A DNA stretch of 64,000 bases, from the NCBI RefSeq assembly GCF_004340785.1, contig NZ_SLXS01000004.1, positions 124,001-188,000 on the forward strand. The letters run 5' to 3'. The notes under the pieces are model-generated. The model made no database searches, had not been told where the DNA came from, and was given only the letters and a program-made list of their open reading frames with translations. How positions within the stretch are numbered: position 1 is the stretch's first letter; each line of letters begins with the position of its first letter. Positions 52,001 through 60,800 of this stretch are shown in pieces. Made by a program: the position numbers and the translations under genes. The DNA comes from Tumebacillus sp. BK434. Lineage in GTDB: Bacteria; Bacillota; Bacilli; Tumebacillales; Tumebacillaceae.

Positions 52001-54497
52001 GAGCGAAGCGGTAAACCGACTGGCCCAGCAGAGCGGCGTCACGTTGTACATGACTCTGCTCGCGGCGTTCCAGTCGCTGCTCTACCGCTATACGGGACAG
52101 GATGACATCCTCGTCGGCTCCCCGGCTGCCGGGCGCAACCGCGTCGAAGTCTCCGATCTGATCGGCTTTTTCGTCAACACGCTGGTCATGCGCACCCGCC
52201 TGAACGAAGGCGAGTTGACTTTCCAAGAGCTGCTCCTGCGCGTGCGCGACACGTCGATCGACGCGTTCGCCAACCAGGATGTGCCGTTTGAAATGCTGCT
52301 CGACGAGCTGCAGCCGGAGCGCAACATGAGCCAGACACCGCTGTTCCAAGTGATGTTCGCGCTGCAAAACGCCCCGTTCGATCTGACCATGCCGGGCTTG
52401 GAGACGAAGCTGCTCGAAGGCGACAGCGGCACCGCCAAGTTCGACCTGACCTTGCAGGCGACCGAGACGGAGCGCGGGATTGAGCTCAAGCTGGAATACA
52501 ACACCGACCTGTACGAAGCGGCGACGATCGACCGCATGCTCGGCCATTATGCGACCCTGCTCCAAGGGGCGGTCGCAGCGCCTGATCAAAAGCTGAAAGC
52601 TCTGCCGCTGCTCACAGATGCGGAAGAGCAGCAGCAGCTGGTCGAATGGAACCGGACGGCGGCCGACTACCCGAGCGATGCCACCTTGCACAGCCTGTTT
52701 GAAGCATGGGTGGAGCAGCAACCGGAGACGGTGGCGGTCGTCTGCGGAGACTCCAGGCTGACCTACGCCGAGCTGAACGCCCGCGCCAACCGGCTGGCAC
52801 ATGCGCTGCAAAAGCAAGGCGTCGGCCCGGACGCGTTTGTCGGCATCTGCCTCGAGCGTTCGCCGGAGCTGCTCGTCGCGATCTTCGGCACGCTGAAGGC
52901 GGGCGGCGCGTACGTGCCGCTCGACCCGGCCCATCCGAAAGACCGCCTGCGCTTCATCCTCGACGATGCCAAGCCGTCCGTCCTGCTCACCCAGGCATCT
53001 CTGCTGGAGATCTTCGCAGGTGCGGGAGTGCCGACCCTGCTGCTCGACAGCACCGGGGAAGCTTTTGCAAACGAAAGTGCCGCCAACCCGCCGCAGGCGG
53101 TCACGCCGGATCGGCTGAGCTACATGCTCTACACCTCCGGCACGACCGGTCTGCCGAAAGGGGCGCTTCTGCAGCATCGCGGCGTGGTCAACATGCTGCA
53201 CGACTTCATCACCCGCAAGCAAGTCGAGCCGGGCGCGCCGTTTGCGCTGTGGGCGAACTACGGATTCGACCTGTCCGTGCTGGAGATGTTCACCTGCTTC
53301 ATGGACGGCGGTTCGCTCCACATCATGCCGGACGAGTTCAGAAGCGATTCGCTCGCCTACTTCCGCTGGCTGGAGGAGCACAGTATCGAATGCGGCTTCA
53401 TCGCGCCGTTTATGGTCAAGGACTTCATCCAGTGGCTCGATGAGCAGCCGCGTAAGATCTGTCTGCAGCGTATCCTGATCGGGGTCGAGCCGGTGCTGGA
53501 GCCGCTGGTGGCGGAACTGGTGCAACGCTTGCCGGAGCTGCTGGTCATCAATGGCTACGGCCCGACAGAAGCTTCGATCTGCGCCACCTTGTACACGTTC
53601 GACCCGGCCATGGTCAGCGAGCGCAACCTGCCGATCGGCAGAGCGGTGCAAAACACCGAGCTGTACATTTTCGACCCGCATCAGCAGCTGGTGCCGGTCG
53701 GCGTGACTGGCGAACTCTATGTCGGCGGCACCGGCCTCGCCCGCGGTTACCTGAACCGTGCAGAGCTGAATGCAGAGCGGTTTGTCCCGCATCCGTTCAA
53801 GCCTGGGGAGCGCCTGTACCGCACCGGCGATGTGGTGCGCTACCTGCCGGACGGCAACATCGAGTACGTTTCGCGCATCGACCATCAGGTGAAAGTGCGC
53901 GGTTACCGCATCGAGCTTGGCGAGATCGAAGCGGTGCTCACTCAGCATCCGAAAGTCCTGCAGACGGTCGTCCTCGCCCGCGCTGACGGCGGCGACAAAT
54001 ACATTGCCGCGTACATTGTGCCGCAGGGCGACGAAGCGCCGACCTCGGCAGAGCTGCGCCGCGACCTGAAAGACAAACTGCCGATCTACATGATCCCGAG
54101 CGCGTTTGTCATGCTCGATGCGATCCCGCTGACCACCAACGGCAAAGTCGACCGCAAAGCGCTGCCCGAGCCGGTGATGAGCCGCACGGTGGAATACGTC
54201 GCACCGCGCACCCCGGCCGAAGCGAAGATGGCCGACATCTGGGCGGAGGTGCTCGGCGTGGAAAAAGTCGGCATTCATGACAACTTCTTCGACCTTGGCG
54301 GCCACTCGCTGCTCGCCACACAGCTTGTCACCCGCGTCCGCACCGCTTTCTCGGTGGAGTTGCCGGTGCGCTCTCTGTTCGAAGTGGCGACGATCGCCGA
54401 ACTTGGGGCGATGGTCGAAAGCTTGCAGCAAAAAGAGGCCGCGGCGCCCCCGCAGCCGGAATTGAAGAAGCTCAACCGGCAGGCCCGAAAGCTCTAG
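46020..54497 (+). CDS. FAAL-loaded two-module NRPS (FAAL-ACP-C-A-T-C-A-T)
   Basis: A 2825-residue initiation subunit. ATG 46020, behind GGGGGGT, aligns exactly with the start of the FAAL at 13967; the in-frame TTG at 45978 would add 14 unmatched residues. Domains: FAAL 1-590, ACP (GMDSL about 636), C1 with HHIIVDFW about 827, A1 about 1307, T1 about 1699, C2 (HHIVADGWS about 1897), A2 (YTSGTTGLPKG about 2370) and T2 about 2754. By-eye pocket of A1 is D-A-W-Q-F-G-L-I-D, which I recall as Gln-type; A2 reads D-L-L-F-L-G-G-I-C, unassigned. The product at this stage would be a fatty acyl-Gln-like dipeptide. The end (L-N-R-Q-A-R-K-L) is basic and short. No E domain. First NRPS of line 2. Confidence 0.95.
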   Translation: MVDNRVNFATLVELLQTRAQSWGDRDAFAFLGDDGEERITYAELDRKARAVGAVLQSLGAEGERALLLYQPGLDYIIAFFGCLYAGVFAIPAYPPRQNGNLDRLQAIVKDSEAKYALTSSAILSGVEKRFGDTNTLSDLAWVNSDEVLDAEADKWQQPEIGPQTLAFLQYTSGSTSAPKGVMLTHGNLLSNLELIKSSFETSEADRCVIWLPPYHDMGLIGGILQPLYAGFYTTLMAPVAFVQRPLRWLQEISRTKATVSGGPNFAYELCLDKITPEQRDLLDLSHWSVAFTGAEPIRQETLDRFAEYFAPCGFKKEAFYPCYGLAEGTLFVTGGKKTELPIANSFDGEELEHNRAIIVTEELEGTRTLVSSGRSPQAQKVRVVDHETFTVCGEEQVGEIWVSGPSVAQGYWNRPEQTQATFGAMIPETGEGPFLRTGDLGFLKDGELYVTGRMKDLIIIRGRNHYPQDIEFTVQECHPAIATGNLAAFSVLIDEEERLVITAEVERSMRRSNLDEVVATVRQAVAEAHELQVYGVVLLKPASIPKTSSGKIQRHACKDRFQHGGLEVLKSDVLDRTVANAEGEEASDVQLSRADLLAVAGEARSARLEQFLLARAAEALKVSPASVGRDKPLGALGMDSLTAVELKHEIEESLGVDLPLAVLLEGPSVATLTQGVLQELDEAAEVQADSKPMTPGEYPLSHGQRALYFLQQLNPNSAAYHIASAVQIGAGLDVAKLRAALATLVLRHPLLRTTFAYNGGEPLQVVHAALEVPMTVADSAAWSDVQVQTDMSGRVNESFDLEKGPLLRVNLYPRQGGEHVLLLAMHHIIVDFWSLGVIVQELSALYGGQELPAAGTAYADFAGWQTELLNGKAGAAALDYWQQELAGELPVLNLPTDNPRPSAQSTIGATLSRKLSPALTASVKQAAQAHGTTVFTTLLAAYQVLLHRYSGQDDILVGTPTAGRGKARYADTVGYFVNPVVVRGDLSANPTFAELLQAATQKVRGALAHQDYPFPLLVEKLAPKRDQSYSPIFQAMFVLQKSHLDQDALTGFALNDSGAEMLLGDLPLQAWALERRAAQFDITLMMAEVNGQLVASFEYDLGLFDSATIERMAAHYEILLAALVSQPALAVGEVSMLPAAERERLLVEWNRTAVDFGADGALHRLFEAQAARTPDAVAVVVEDRRLTYRELNEAANRLAHLLQRSGVAADVFVGVCMERSPEMVVSLLATLKAGGAYVPLDPSYPQERLRFILEDAQPPVLLTQAHLQELLPADAGEVLLVDREDISGEIAENLTASVTSDNLAYVIFTSGSTGRPKGAMLPHRAICNHMLWMLREFGIGEQDRVLQKTPFGFDASVWEFWAPLLAGGQLVLAKPGGHQDPVYLAEAVKAHGITLMQLVPSLLTLMLNGKLLSGADTLRHVFAGGEVLSPRDATEMFYQLPNAQLVNLYGPTEACIDTTSWRVVFDPHADPEVEEWVQLSHFWQQPIPIGRPIANAQVFLLDAHLNPVPTGVAGELHIGGAGLARGYVGRPDLTAEKFIDTQYGRLYKTGDLARWLADGTLDFLGRIDDQVKVRGFRIELGEIEAVLLRHEGVQEAVVIAREDALGDQRLVAYVVAAGELAALDLRDFAQRILPDYMVPSAYVQLEAFPLLPNGKVNRRALPRPEATQPGEYVAPRNEVESTLAWIFSLLLGAPQVGITDNFFDLGGHSLLAIQAVARISDILQVQLDLRTLFEHPTVERLAQQIERMERKALPPIRKADRTGHLPLSFAQERLWFFEELQGGTAAYNIPGGLRLRGSLDIAALEQSLNLILTRHEALRTSFATVDGQPKQVIADAAKVPFAVIDLLGLPEADREMEAVRIMNEEARKPFTLSEVPLVRANLLRMGNEDHILLLTLHHIVADGWSLGILMRHLTWFYLALTQGNLLPDFELPIQYADYAQWQKGLGPVIDGQLGYWKQQLGGELTVLQLPTDKPRPAVKTYNGASRALTLGQRLSEAVNRLAQQSGVTLYMTLLAAFQSLLYRYTGQDDILVGSPAAGRNRVEVSDLIGFFVNTLVMRTRLNEGELTFQELLLRVRDTSIDAFANQDVPFEMLLDELQPERNMSQTPLFQVMFALQNAPFDLTMPGLETKLLEGDSGTAKFDLTLQATETERGIELKLEYNTDLYEAATIDRMLGHYATLLQGAVAAPDQKLKALPLLTDAEEQQQLVEWNRTAADYPSDATLHSLFEAWVEQQPETVAVVCGDSRLTYAELNARANRLAHALQKQGVGPDAFVGICLERSPELLVAIFGTLKAGGAYVPLDPAHPKDRLRFILDDAKPSVLLTQASLLEIFAGAGVPTLLLDSTGEAFANESAANPPQAVTPDRLSYMLYTSGTTGLPKGALLQHRGVVNMLHDFITRKQVEPGAPFALWANYGFDLSVLEMFTCFMDGGSLHIMPDEFRSDSLAYFRWLEEHSIECGFIAPFMVKDFIQWLDEQPRKICLQRILIGVEPVLEPLVAELVQRLPELLVINGYGPTEASICATLYTFDPAMVSERNLPIGRAVQNTELYIFDPHQQLVPVGVTGELYVGGTGLARGYLNRAELNAERFVPHPFKPGERLYRTGDVVRYLPDGNIEYVSRIDHQVKVRGYRIELGEIEAVLTQHPKVLQTVVLARADGGDKYIAAYIVPQGDEAPTSAELRRDLKDKLPIYMIPSAFVMLDAIPLTTNGKVDRKALPEPVMSRTVEYVAPRTPAEAKMADIWAEVLGVEKVGIHDNFFDLGGHSLLATQLVTRVRTAFSVELPVRSLFEVATIAELGAMVESLQQKEAAAPPQPELKKLNRQARKL

Positions 54498-54518
54498 CCC
54501 GTAAAGGAGATGTTTCGT

Positions 54519-57500
54519 TTGACTGATACTCAGGAAGAAGTTTTGGGCAATGCAGAGGGGGTCTACCTGTTCCCCCTCTCCTACGCCCAGCAGCGGCTGT
54601 GGTTTCTCGACCAGCTCATGCCCGGCAATCCAGCCTATAACATCTCAACGGCAGTCAGACTTCAAGGAACATTGCACCCGGATGCGCTGTTTCAAGCACT
54701 GCGGCAGATCGCAGCGCGGCATGAAACGCTGGTCACTTCGTTTCGCGAGGTCGACGGCGCCCCGATGCAGGTGATCGACCCGGAGCTCACACTCGACCTG
54801 GCTCTGCTCGACCTGAGCGGATACGGGCCGGACGAACAAGGAGCGCAAATGGCGGCGCGGATCGCCGCACAATCGCAGGAGCCGTTTGATCTGCAGACGG
54901 CCCCGCTCCTGCGCCTCAGCCTGCTCAAGCTGTCCGAAGCGGAGCACGTGCTGCTGTTGACGATGCATCACATCATCTCCGACGGCTGGTCGATGAACGT
55001 GATGATTCACGAGCTGTCCCTGCTTTACAACGCAGCGATCAGCGGGGGAGCGGCAACGCTTCCGGAACTGGCCATCCAGTATGCCGATTACGGCGAGTGG
55101 CAGCGCGAGTATCTGGAAAGCGGCGTGCTGGCTGAACAGCTCGCCTACTGGCGGGAGAAGCTCGGCGGCGATCTGCCGATCCTGCAGTTGCCTGCCGACC
55201 GCAAACGCCCGGTCGTGCAGACGCAGCGCGGAGCGCTCGAGATCTTCCTCGTGCCGCTCGAACTCGCCGACAAACTGCGCGCTTTGAGTCAGCGGGAAGG
55301 CGTCTCGCTGTTCATGACGCTGTTGGCAGCGTTCAAGACGCTGCTGTTCCGCTACACCAACCAGACCGATCTGCTGGTCGGCACGCCGATCGCCGGGCGC
55401 ACGCGCGAGGAGATCGAGCCATTGATCGGATTTTTTGTCAACACCTTGGTCATGCGCACCGAGCTTTCCGGCAACATCTCCTTCCGCGAGCTGTTGCAGC
55501 GGGTCAAGAACACCGCATTTGATGCGTACGCCCATCAGGACGTGCCGTTTGAAAGGCTGGTCGAAGAGCTGGCCCCGGAGCGCAACCTCAGCCACACCCC
55601 GCTGTTTCAGGTGATGTTCAATCTGCAAAACACCTCGGTGGAAGGAATGTCCCTGACCGGTCTGACCCTCGAGGCGCTCGATGTCGACACCGGCTCGGCG
55701 GGCTTCGACCTGACGCTTTCGATGACCGAAGGCAAGGCAGGCATCACGAGTCGCTTCGAATACAACTGCGATCTGTTTGACCGCTCGACGATCGAGCGGA
55801 TGGTCACCCATTTCCTGACCCTGCTCGAAGCGGCGGCAGGCAGCCCGGAGGCAGAGCTTGGCGCTTTGCCGATCCTGACCGAAGCGGAGCGGACGCTGGT
55901 CATCGAGACGTTCAACAACAACACGGTCGATGTGCCGGAAGAACTGTGCATGCATCAGCTGTTTGAGCGCCAGGCGGAATTGCTGCCTGACGCGGTCGCG
56001 GTGGAATATCTCGACGAAAAACTGACCTATCGCGAGCTGAATCAGCGGGCCAACCGGCTGGCACATCATCTGCAACAACTTGGCGTCGGGCCGGAAAAAT
56101 TGGTCGGTCTCTGCATTCATCGCTCGCTGGATCTCGTCGTCGGACTGCTCGGCATCCAGAAGGCGGGCGGCGCCTTCCTGCCGCTCGATCCGGACTATCC
56201 GCCGGAGCGTCTGCGCTATCTGCTCGAAGATGCGCAGGCGGCGGTGCTGCTGACCGAATCGCAACTCTTGCCTCAACTGCCGGAGCACAGTGGGCATACC
56301 GTCTGCTTTGACATCGATGCGGAGAAGATCGCAGCACAAAGTGCGGACAACTGCCAAAGCGACGTGCGGCCGGAGAACCTCGCCTACGTGATCTACACCT
56401 CCGGCTCGACCGGCGCGCCGAAAGGGGCGATGCTGGAGCACCGCAATGGTGTTTCACACCACTACGGTGTGATCGACCGCTATAACGTGCAGCCGAGCGA
56501 CCGCATCGTGCAGTTCACGTCGATCTCGTTCGACGTGACGGTCGAAGAGATCTTTCCGACGCTGGCCTGCGGGGCGACGGTGGTCTTGCGCCCGCACCGC
56601 ACGCTGACTTCGAGCGAGGAGTTTCTGGCCTGGCTCGGCGAGCAGCAGATTTCCAAGTTCAACCCGCCGACCGCCTATATGCATGCGTTCTTGCAGGATC
56701 TCGCCGAGCAGGGGCTGACCCTGCCGCCGACGCTGCGCCTGCTGATCGCAGGCGGCGAGCGCATGCAGCCGGCGCTGGTCCGCGCCTGGCGCGAAGTGGC
56801 GACGGAGCACAACGCCTTGTACAACGGCTATGGCCCGACCGAAACCACGGTCACGGCGACCGTCTACAACGAAACGTTGCCCGATGATGACATCCCGATC
56901 GGCCGCCCGGTCGCCAATGCGCAGACGTACGTGCTCGATGACCGGCTCCAGCCGGTGCCGATCGGCGTGCCCGGCGAGCTGTACATCGGCGGGAAGAACG
57001 TCGGGCGCGGCTACCTCGGCCGCCCCGAGCTGACCGCCGAGCGCTACCTGCCCAATCCATTCCGGCCGGGCGAACGGATCTACAAGACGGGTGACATCGT
57101 CCGCGTTCGGGCGGACGGCAACCTGCTCTACCTCGGACGCGGCGACGGCCAGGTGAAGATCCGCGGCTACCGCATCGAGCTTGGAGAAGTGGAAAACGCG
57201 CTGGCCGAAGCGACGGGCGTGCGCGAAGCGGTCGTGCTCGACCGCGAAGACACGCCGGGACAGAAGTACCTCGCCGCTTATGTCACGCTCAAGGAGACAG
57301 GGCAGACCTCATCCGACCTGCGCAAGGAACTGGCCGAACGCCTGCCCGACTATATGATCCCTTCGGTGTTCGTCATCCTCGACGAGATGCCGATGACGCC
57401 AAACGGCAAAGTCAACCGCGCGGCGCTGCCGAAGCCGGACAGCGCCCGCCCCGAACTTGGGACCGACTACATCGCGCCGAAGACGGAGCTGGAGATGACG

Positions 57501-57797
57501 ATCGCCGAGATCTGGCAGGAGGTGCTCGGGGTTAAGCGCGTCGGCGTCCACGACAACTTCTTTGAACTGGGCGGCGGGTCGCTGCTGATTCTGCAGGTGC
57601 ACCGCAAGCTGAAAGAGCGCATCGGGGTAGAGACTTCGGTCGTGCAGCTGTTCCAGTACCCGACCGTCAGCGCCTTGGCCAAATTCTTAGGCGATGCGGG
57701 CGACGAGACTTCGGTCAAACAGGGACAGGACCGTGCCGACCGCCGCAAAGATTTGAAATCGCGCCGCGCTGCAAGGACGAAGAATCGAAGAGACTAG
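54519..57797 (+). CDS. Single-module NRPS (C-A-T)
   Basis: A 1092-residue subunit. TTG 54519 is preferred because AAAGGAGAT is correctly spaced before it; ATG 54510 lies inside that RBS. The C domain has HHIISDGWS about 149, the A domain YTSGSTGAPKG about 624 and the T domain LGGGSLLI about 1012. By-eye pocket D-V-E-N-I-G-G-V-T has Glu at position 239, a feature of several Orn/Lys-type codes (for example D-M-E-N-L-G-L-I-N), so a basic residue is a reasonable tentative call. The C-terminus is a long basic tail (D-R-R-K-D-L-K-S-R-R) like that of the FAAL-NRPS of line 1; both precede a PKS gene, so the tail may be the NRPS-side docking element. Confidence 0.94.
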   Translation: MTDTQEEVLGNAEGVYLFPLSYAQQRLWFLDQLMPGNPAYNISTAVRLQGTLHPDALFQALRQIAARHETLVTSFREVDGAPMQVIDPELTLDLALLDLSGYGPDEQGAQMAARIAAQSQEPFDLQTAPLLRLSLLKLSEAEHVLLLTMHHIISDGWSMNVMIHELSLLYNAAISGGAATLPELAIQYADYGEWQREYLESGVLAEQLAYWREKLGGDLPILQLPADRKRPVVQTQRGALEIFLVPLELADKLRALSQREGVSLFMTLLAAFKTLLFRYTNQTDLLVGTPIAGRTREEIEPLIGFFVNTLVMRTELSGNISFRELLQRVKNTAFDAYAHQDVPFERLVEELAPERNLSHTPLFQVMFNLQNTSVEGMSLTGLTLEALDVDTGSAGFDLTLSMTEGKAGITSRFEYNCDLFDRSTIERMVTHFLTLLEAAAGSPEAELGALPILTEAERTLVIETFNNNTVDVPEELCMHQLFERQAELLPDAVAVEYLDEKLTYRELNQRANRLAHHLQQLGVGPEKLVGLCIHRSLDLVVGLLGIQKAGGAFLPLDPDYPPERLRYLLEDAQAAVLLTESQLLPQLPEHSGHTVCFDIDAEKIAAQSADNCQSDVRPENLAYVIYTSGSTGAPKGAMLEHRNGVSHHYGVIDRYNVQPSDRIVQFTSISFDVTVEEIFPTLACGATVVLRPHRTLTSSEEFLAWLGEQQISKFNPPTAYMHAFLQDLAEQGLTLPPTLRLLIAGGERMQPALVRAWREVATEHNALYNGYGPTETTVTATVYNETLPDDDIPIGRPVANAQTYVLDDRLQPVPIGVPGELYIGGKNVGRGYLGRPELTAERYLPNPFRPGERIYKTGDIVRVRADGNLLYLGRGDGQVKIRGYRIELGEVENALAEATGVREAVVLDREDTPGQKYLAAYVTLKETGQTSSDLRKELAERLPDYMIPSVFVILDEMPMTPNGKVNRAALPKPDSARPELGTDYIAPKTELEMTIAEIWQEVLGVKRVGVHDNFFELGGGSLLILQVHRKLKERIGVETSVVQLFQYPTVSALAKFLGDAGDETSVKQGQDRADRRKDLKSRRAARTKNRRD

Positions 57798-57812
57798 GGG
57801 GGCTTTTGCATC

Positions 57813-60800
57813 ATGAGTTATGGGGATTTTTCTGACCGCGTCGACGAGATTGCGGTCGTCGGCCTCGCCGGACGCTACCCGGATTCGAACAACCTCGATG
57901 AGTTCTGGGAACATCTGCGCCAAGGCCATGAATTGATCTCGTTTTTTACCGACGAAGAGCTGATCGCAGCCGGGCATGATCCGGCGGTGATCGGCGATCC
58001 GAACTACGTGAAGGCGGCTGCGCTGCTGAAGGGCGTCGACCAGTTTGACGCCGGCTTCTTCGGCTTCAACCCGCGCGAGGCGGAGATCCTCGACCCGAAC
58101 CACCGCTTCTTCCTCGAAGCGTGCTGGGAAGCGCTGGAGAACGCCGGGGTCAACCCGGATGCGTATCCGGGCGCGATCTCCGTCTACGGCGGCCAGGCGA
58201 TGAACCGCTATCTGCTTCTGAACCTGCTGCCCAACCGCGCTGCGGTGGCCAACGTTGGCGAACTGCAGGTGATGATGGGCAATGAGAAAGACTTTCTGAC
58301 CACTCGTGTCTCTTACAAGCTGAACTTGAAAGGGGCGAGCGTCAACGTCCAGACCGCCTGCTCCACGTCGCTCGTCGCCGTGCACATGGCGACACAGGCT
58401 TTGCTGAACGGCGAGTGCGACATGGCGCTGGCCGGTGGCGTGTCGGTGATCCATCCGAAGACGGGCTACCTGTACACCAAAGGCAGCGTGATGTCGCCCG
58501 ACGGCCACTGCCGCGCGTTTGACAAAGACGCCCAAGGCAGCACGCAAGGCTCAGGCGTCGGCGTCGTCGTGCTGAAGCGGATCGAAGACGCGATCGCCGA
58601 CGGCGACACGATCTACGCCGTGATCAAAGGATCGGCGGTCAACAACGACGGCGAGCAGAAGGTCGGCTACACCGCGCCGAGCATCAACGGCCAGTCGGCG
58701 GCGATCTCCGAAGCGTTGGCGATCGCCAACGTCGAGGCGGACACGATCTCCTATGTCGAGACGCACGGTACGGCGACGGAGCTGGGCGACCCGATCGAAG
58801 TCGCGGCTTTGACGCAGGTCTACCGCGATGCGACCGACGAAGCGAAATTCTGCGCCCTCGGCTCGGTCAAAACGAACGTCGGCCACACCGATTCGGCCGC
58901 CGGTGTGACCGGCCTGATCAAAACGATCTACCAGCTCAAGCACAAAGAACTGGTGCCGAGCCTGCACTTCCATGAGCCGAACCCGAAGTTTGACGACTGG
59001 GACAACGGCCCGTTCTATGTGAACACCGAGCTGAAGCACTGGGCGGCAGGCGACACGCCGCGCCGCGCCGGCGTTTCCTCCTTTGGCATCGGCGGCACGA
59101 ACGCGCACGTGGTGCTCGAAGAGTTCCCGGAGCGCACGAGCGGCCCGACCAAGCGCAAAAGCCAGCTGGTGATCCTCTCGGCGAAAAGCGAGCGCTCCTT
59201 GGAACTGATGACCGACAACCTGAAAGACCATCTGCAACAACACCCCGAGCAAGCGTTCGCCGATGTGGCGCACACCTTGCAAGTTGGGCGCAAGGCGTTC
59301 AATCACCGCCGCGCCCTGGTGGCAGCCGATGCGGCAGACGCTGCGCAGGCGCTGGCGACGCGCGATCCGCGGCGTCTGCTCAGCGCGGTCAACGAGGTGG
59401 AGAACCGCCAGGTGGCGTTCCTGTTCCCGGGCGTCGGCGATCAGTATGTGAACATGGTCAAAGAGCTGTACGAGACGGAGCCGGTGTTCCAGGAGCAGCT
59501 CGACGTCTGCTTTGACAAGTTGCAGCCGCTCGTCGGCCGCAACCTGCGCGACGTGCTGTTCCCGGCCGGAGCTGCCGCCGCAAGCGCGGCCCCGAAGCAG
59601 GGGATCGACTTGCGCCAGATGCTGCGCCGCGACGCGTCCGCCCCGGACGCCGCGTCGCAGGAGCTGACCAAGACCGAATACTTGCACCCGACGGTGTTCG
59701 CCGTGGAATATGCGCTGGCCCAGCTGCTGATCGACTGGGGCATCACGCCGTCTTCCCTGATCGGCTACTCGCTCGGCGAATACGTGGCGGCGACCGTCGC
59801 CGGCGTCTTCGAGCTCGACGATGCCTTGCAGCTCGTCGCCAAGCGCGCCCAACTGATCGCCAAGCTCCCGGGCGGGGCGATGCTCGCCGTGCCGCTGTCG
59901 GCAGAAAAGGTGGCTCCGCTGCTCGGCGCTGACTTGCAGATCGCCACGATCAACACGCCGGAGCACCTCGTCGTCTCCGGCCCGGAAGAAGCGGTGGCCG
60001 CGCTGGAACTGAGCTTGCGGGCGCAAGGCCTCTCCTCGATCCGCGTCGCTTCGACGCACGCGTTCCACTCCAAGATGATGGAGCCGATCGCCGAGGAGTT
60101 CCAGGCGCTGATCGCTTCCTTCCAGATACAGGCGCCGGAGATTCCATTCATCTCCAACGTGACCGGCACGTGGATCACCGAGCAGGAAGCGGTCGATCCG
60201 GCTTACTGGGCCAAGCATCTCTGCCAGACGGTGCGCTTTGCGGAAGGCATCGCCGAACTGGCACAGGATGACGCGCTGGCCCTGATCGAGGTCGGTCCGG
60301 GCACTACGCTCTCCTCGTTCGCCCTGCAGGCGAAGGGCAATTTGACCGCGCTGCCGACGATCCGCGCTTCCTACGACGGGCAGTCGGACACGGCGTTCCT
60401 GTTGAACACGGTAGCGAACCTGTGGCTGTCTGGCGTCGAAGTCGATTTTGCCAAGCGCAATGAACAGGAAGACCGCCTGCGCGTGCCGCTCCCGACCTAC
60501 GGCTGGGACCGCCAGCGCTATTGGATCGACGGCTCGGCGGCGACAGTTGCCGCTCCGACCGCCGTCATCGAAACGCCTCAGCAGGCCGATGTTCTGCCTC
60601 CGGTGGCAGAGCGCTTCTACACTCCGGTCTGGAAGCAGGCGCTGCCGCTGACCGCCGAGGACGCAGCAGCAGGGGAAGCAAAACGCCTGCTGGTGCTCGG
60701 CGACGATACGCCGTTCACCGCCGGACTGGTCTCTCGCCTGCAAGCGGCCGGCCATGCGGTGCAGACTCTCTCGTCGCTCACCGACTTCGAAAGCCGCCTG

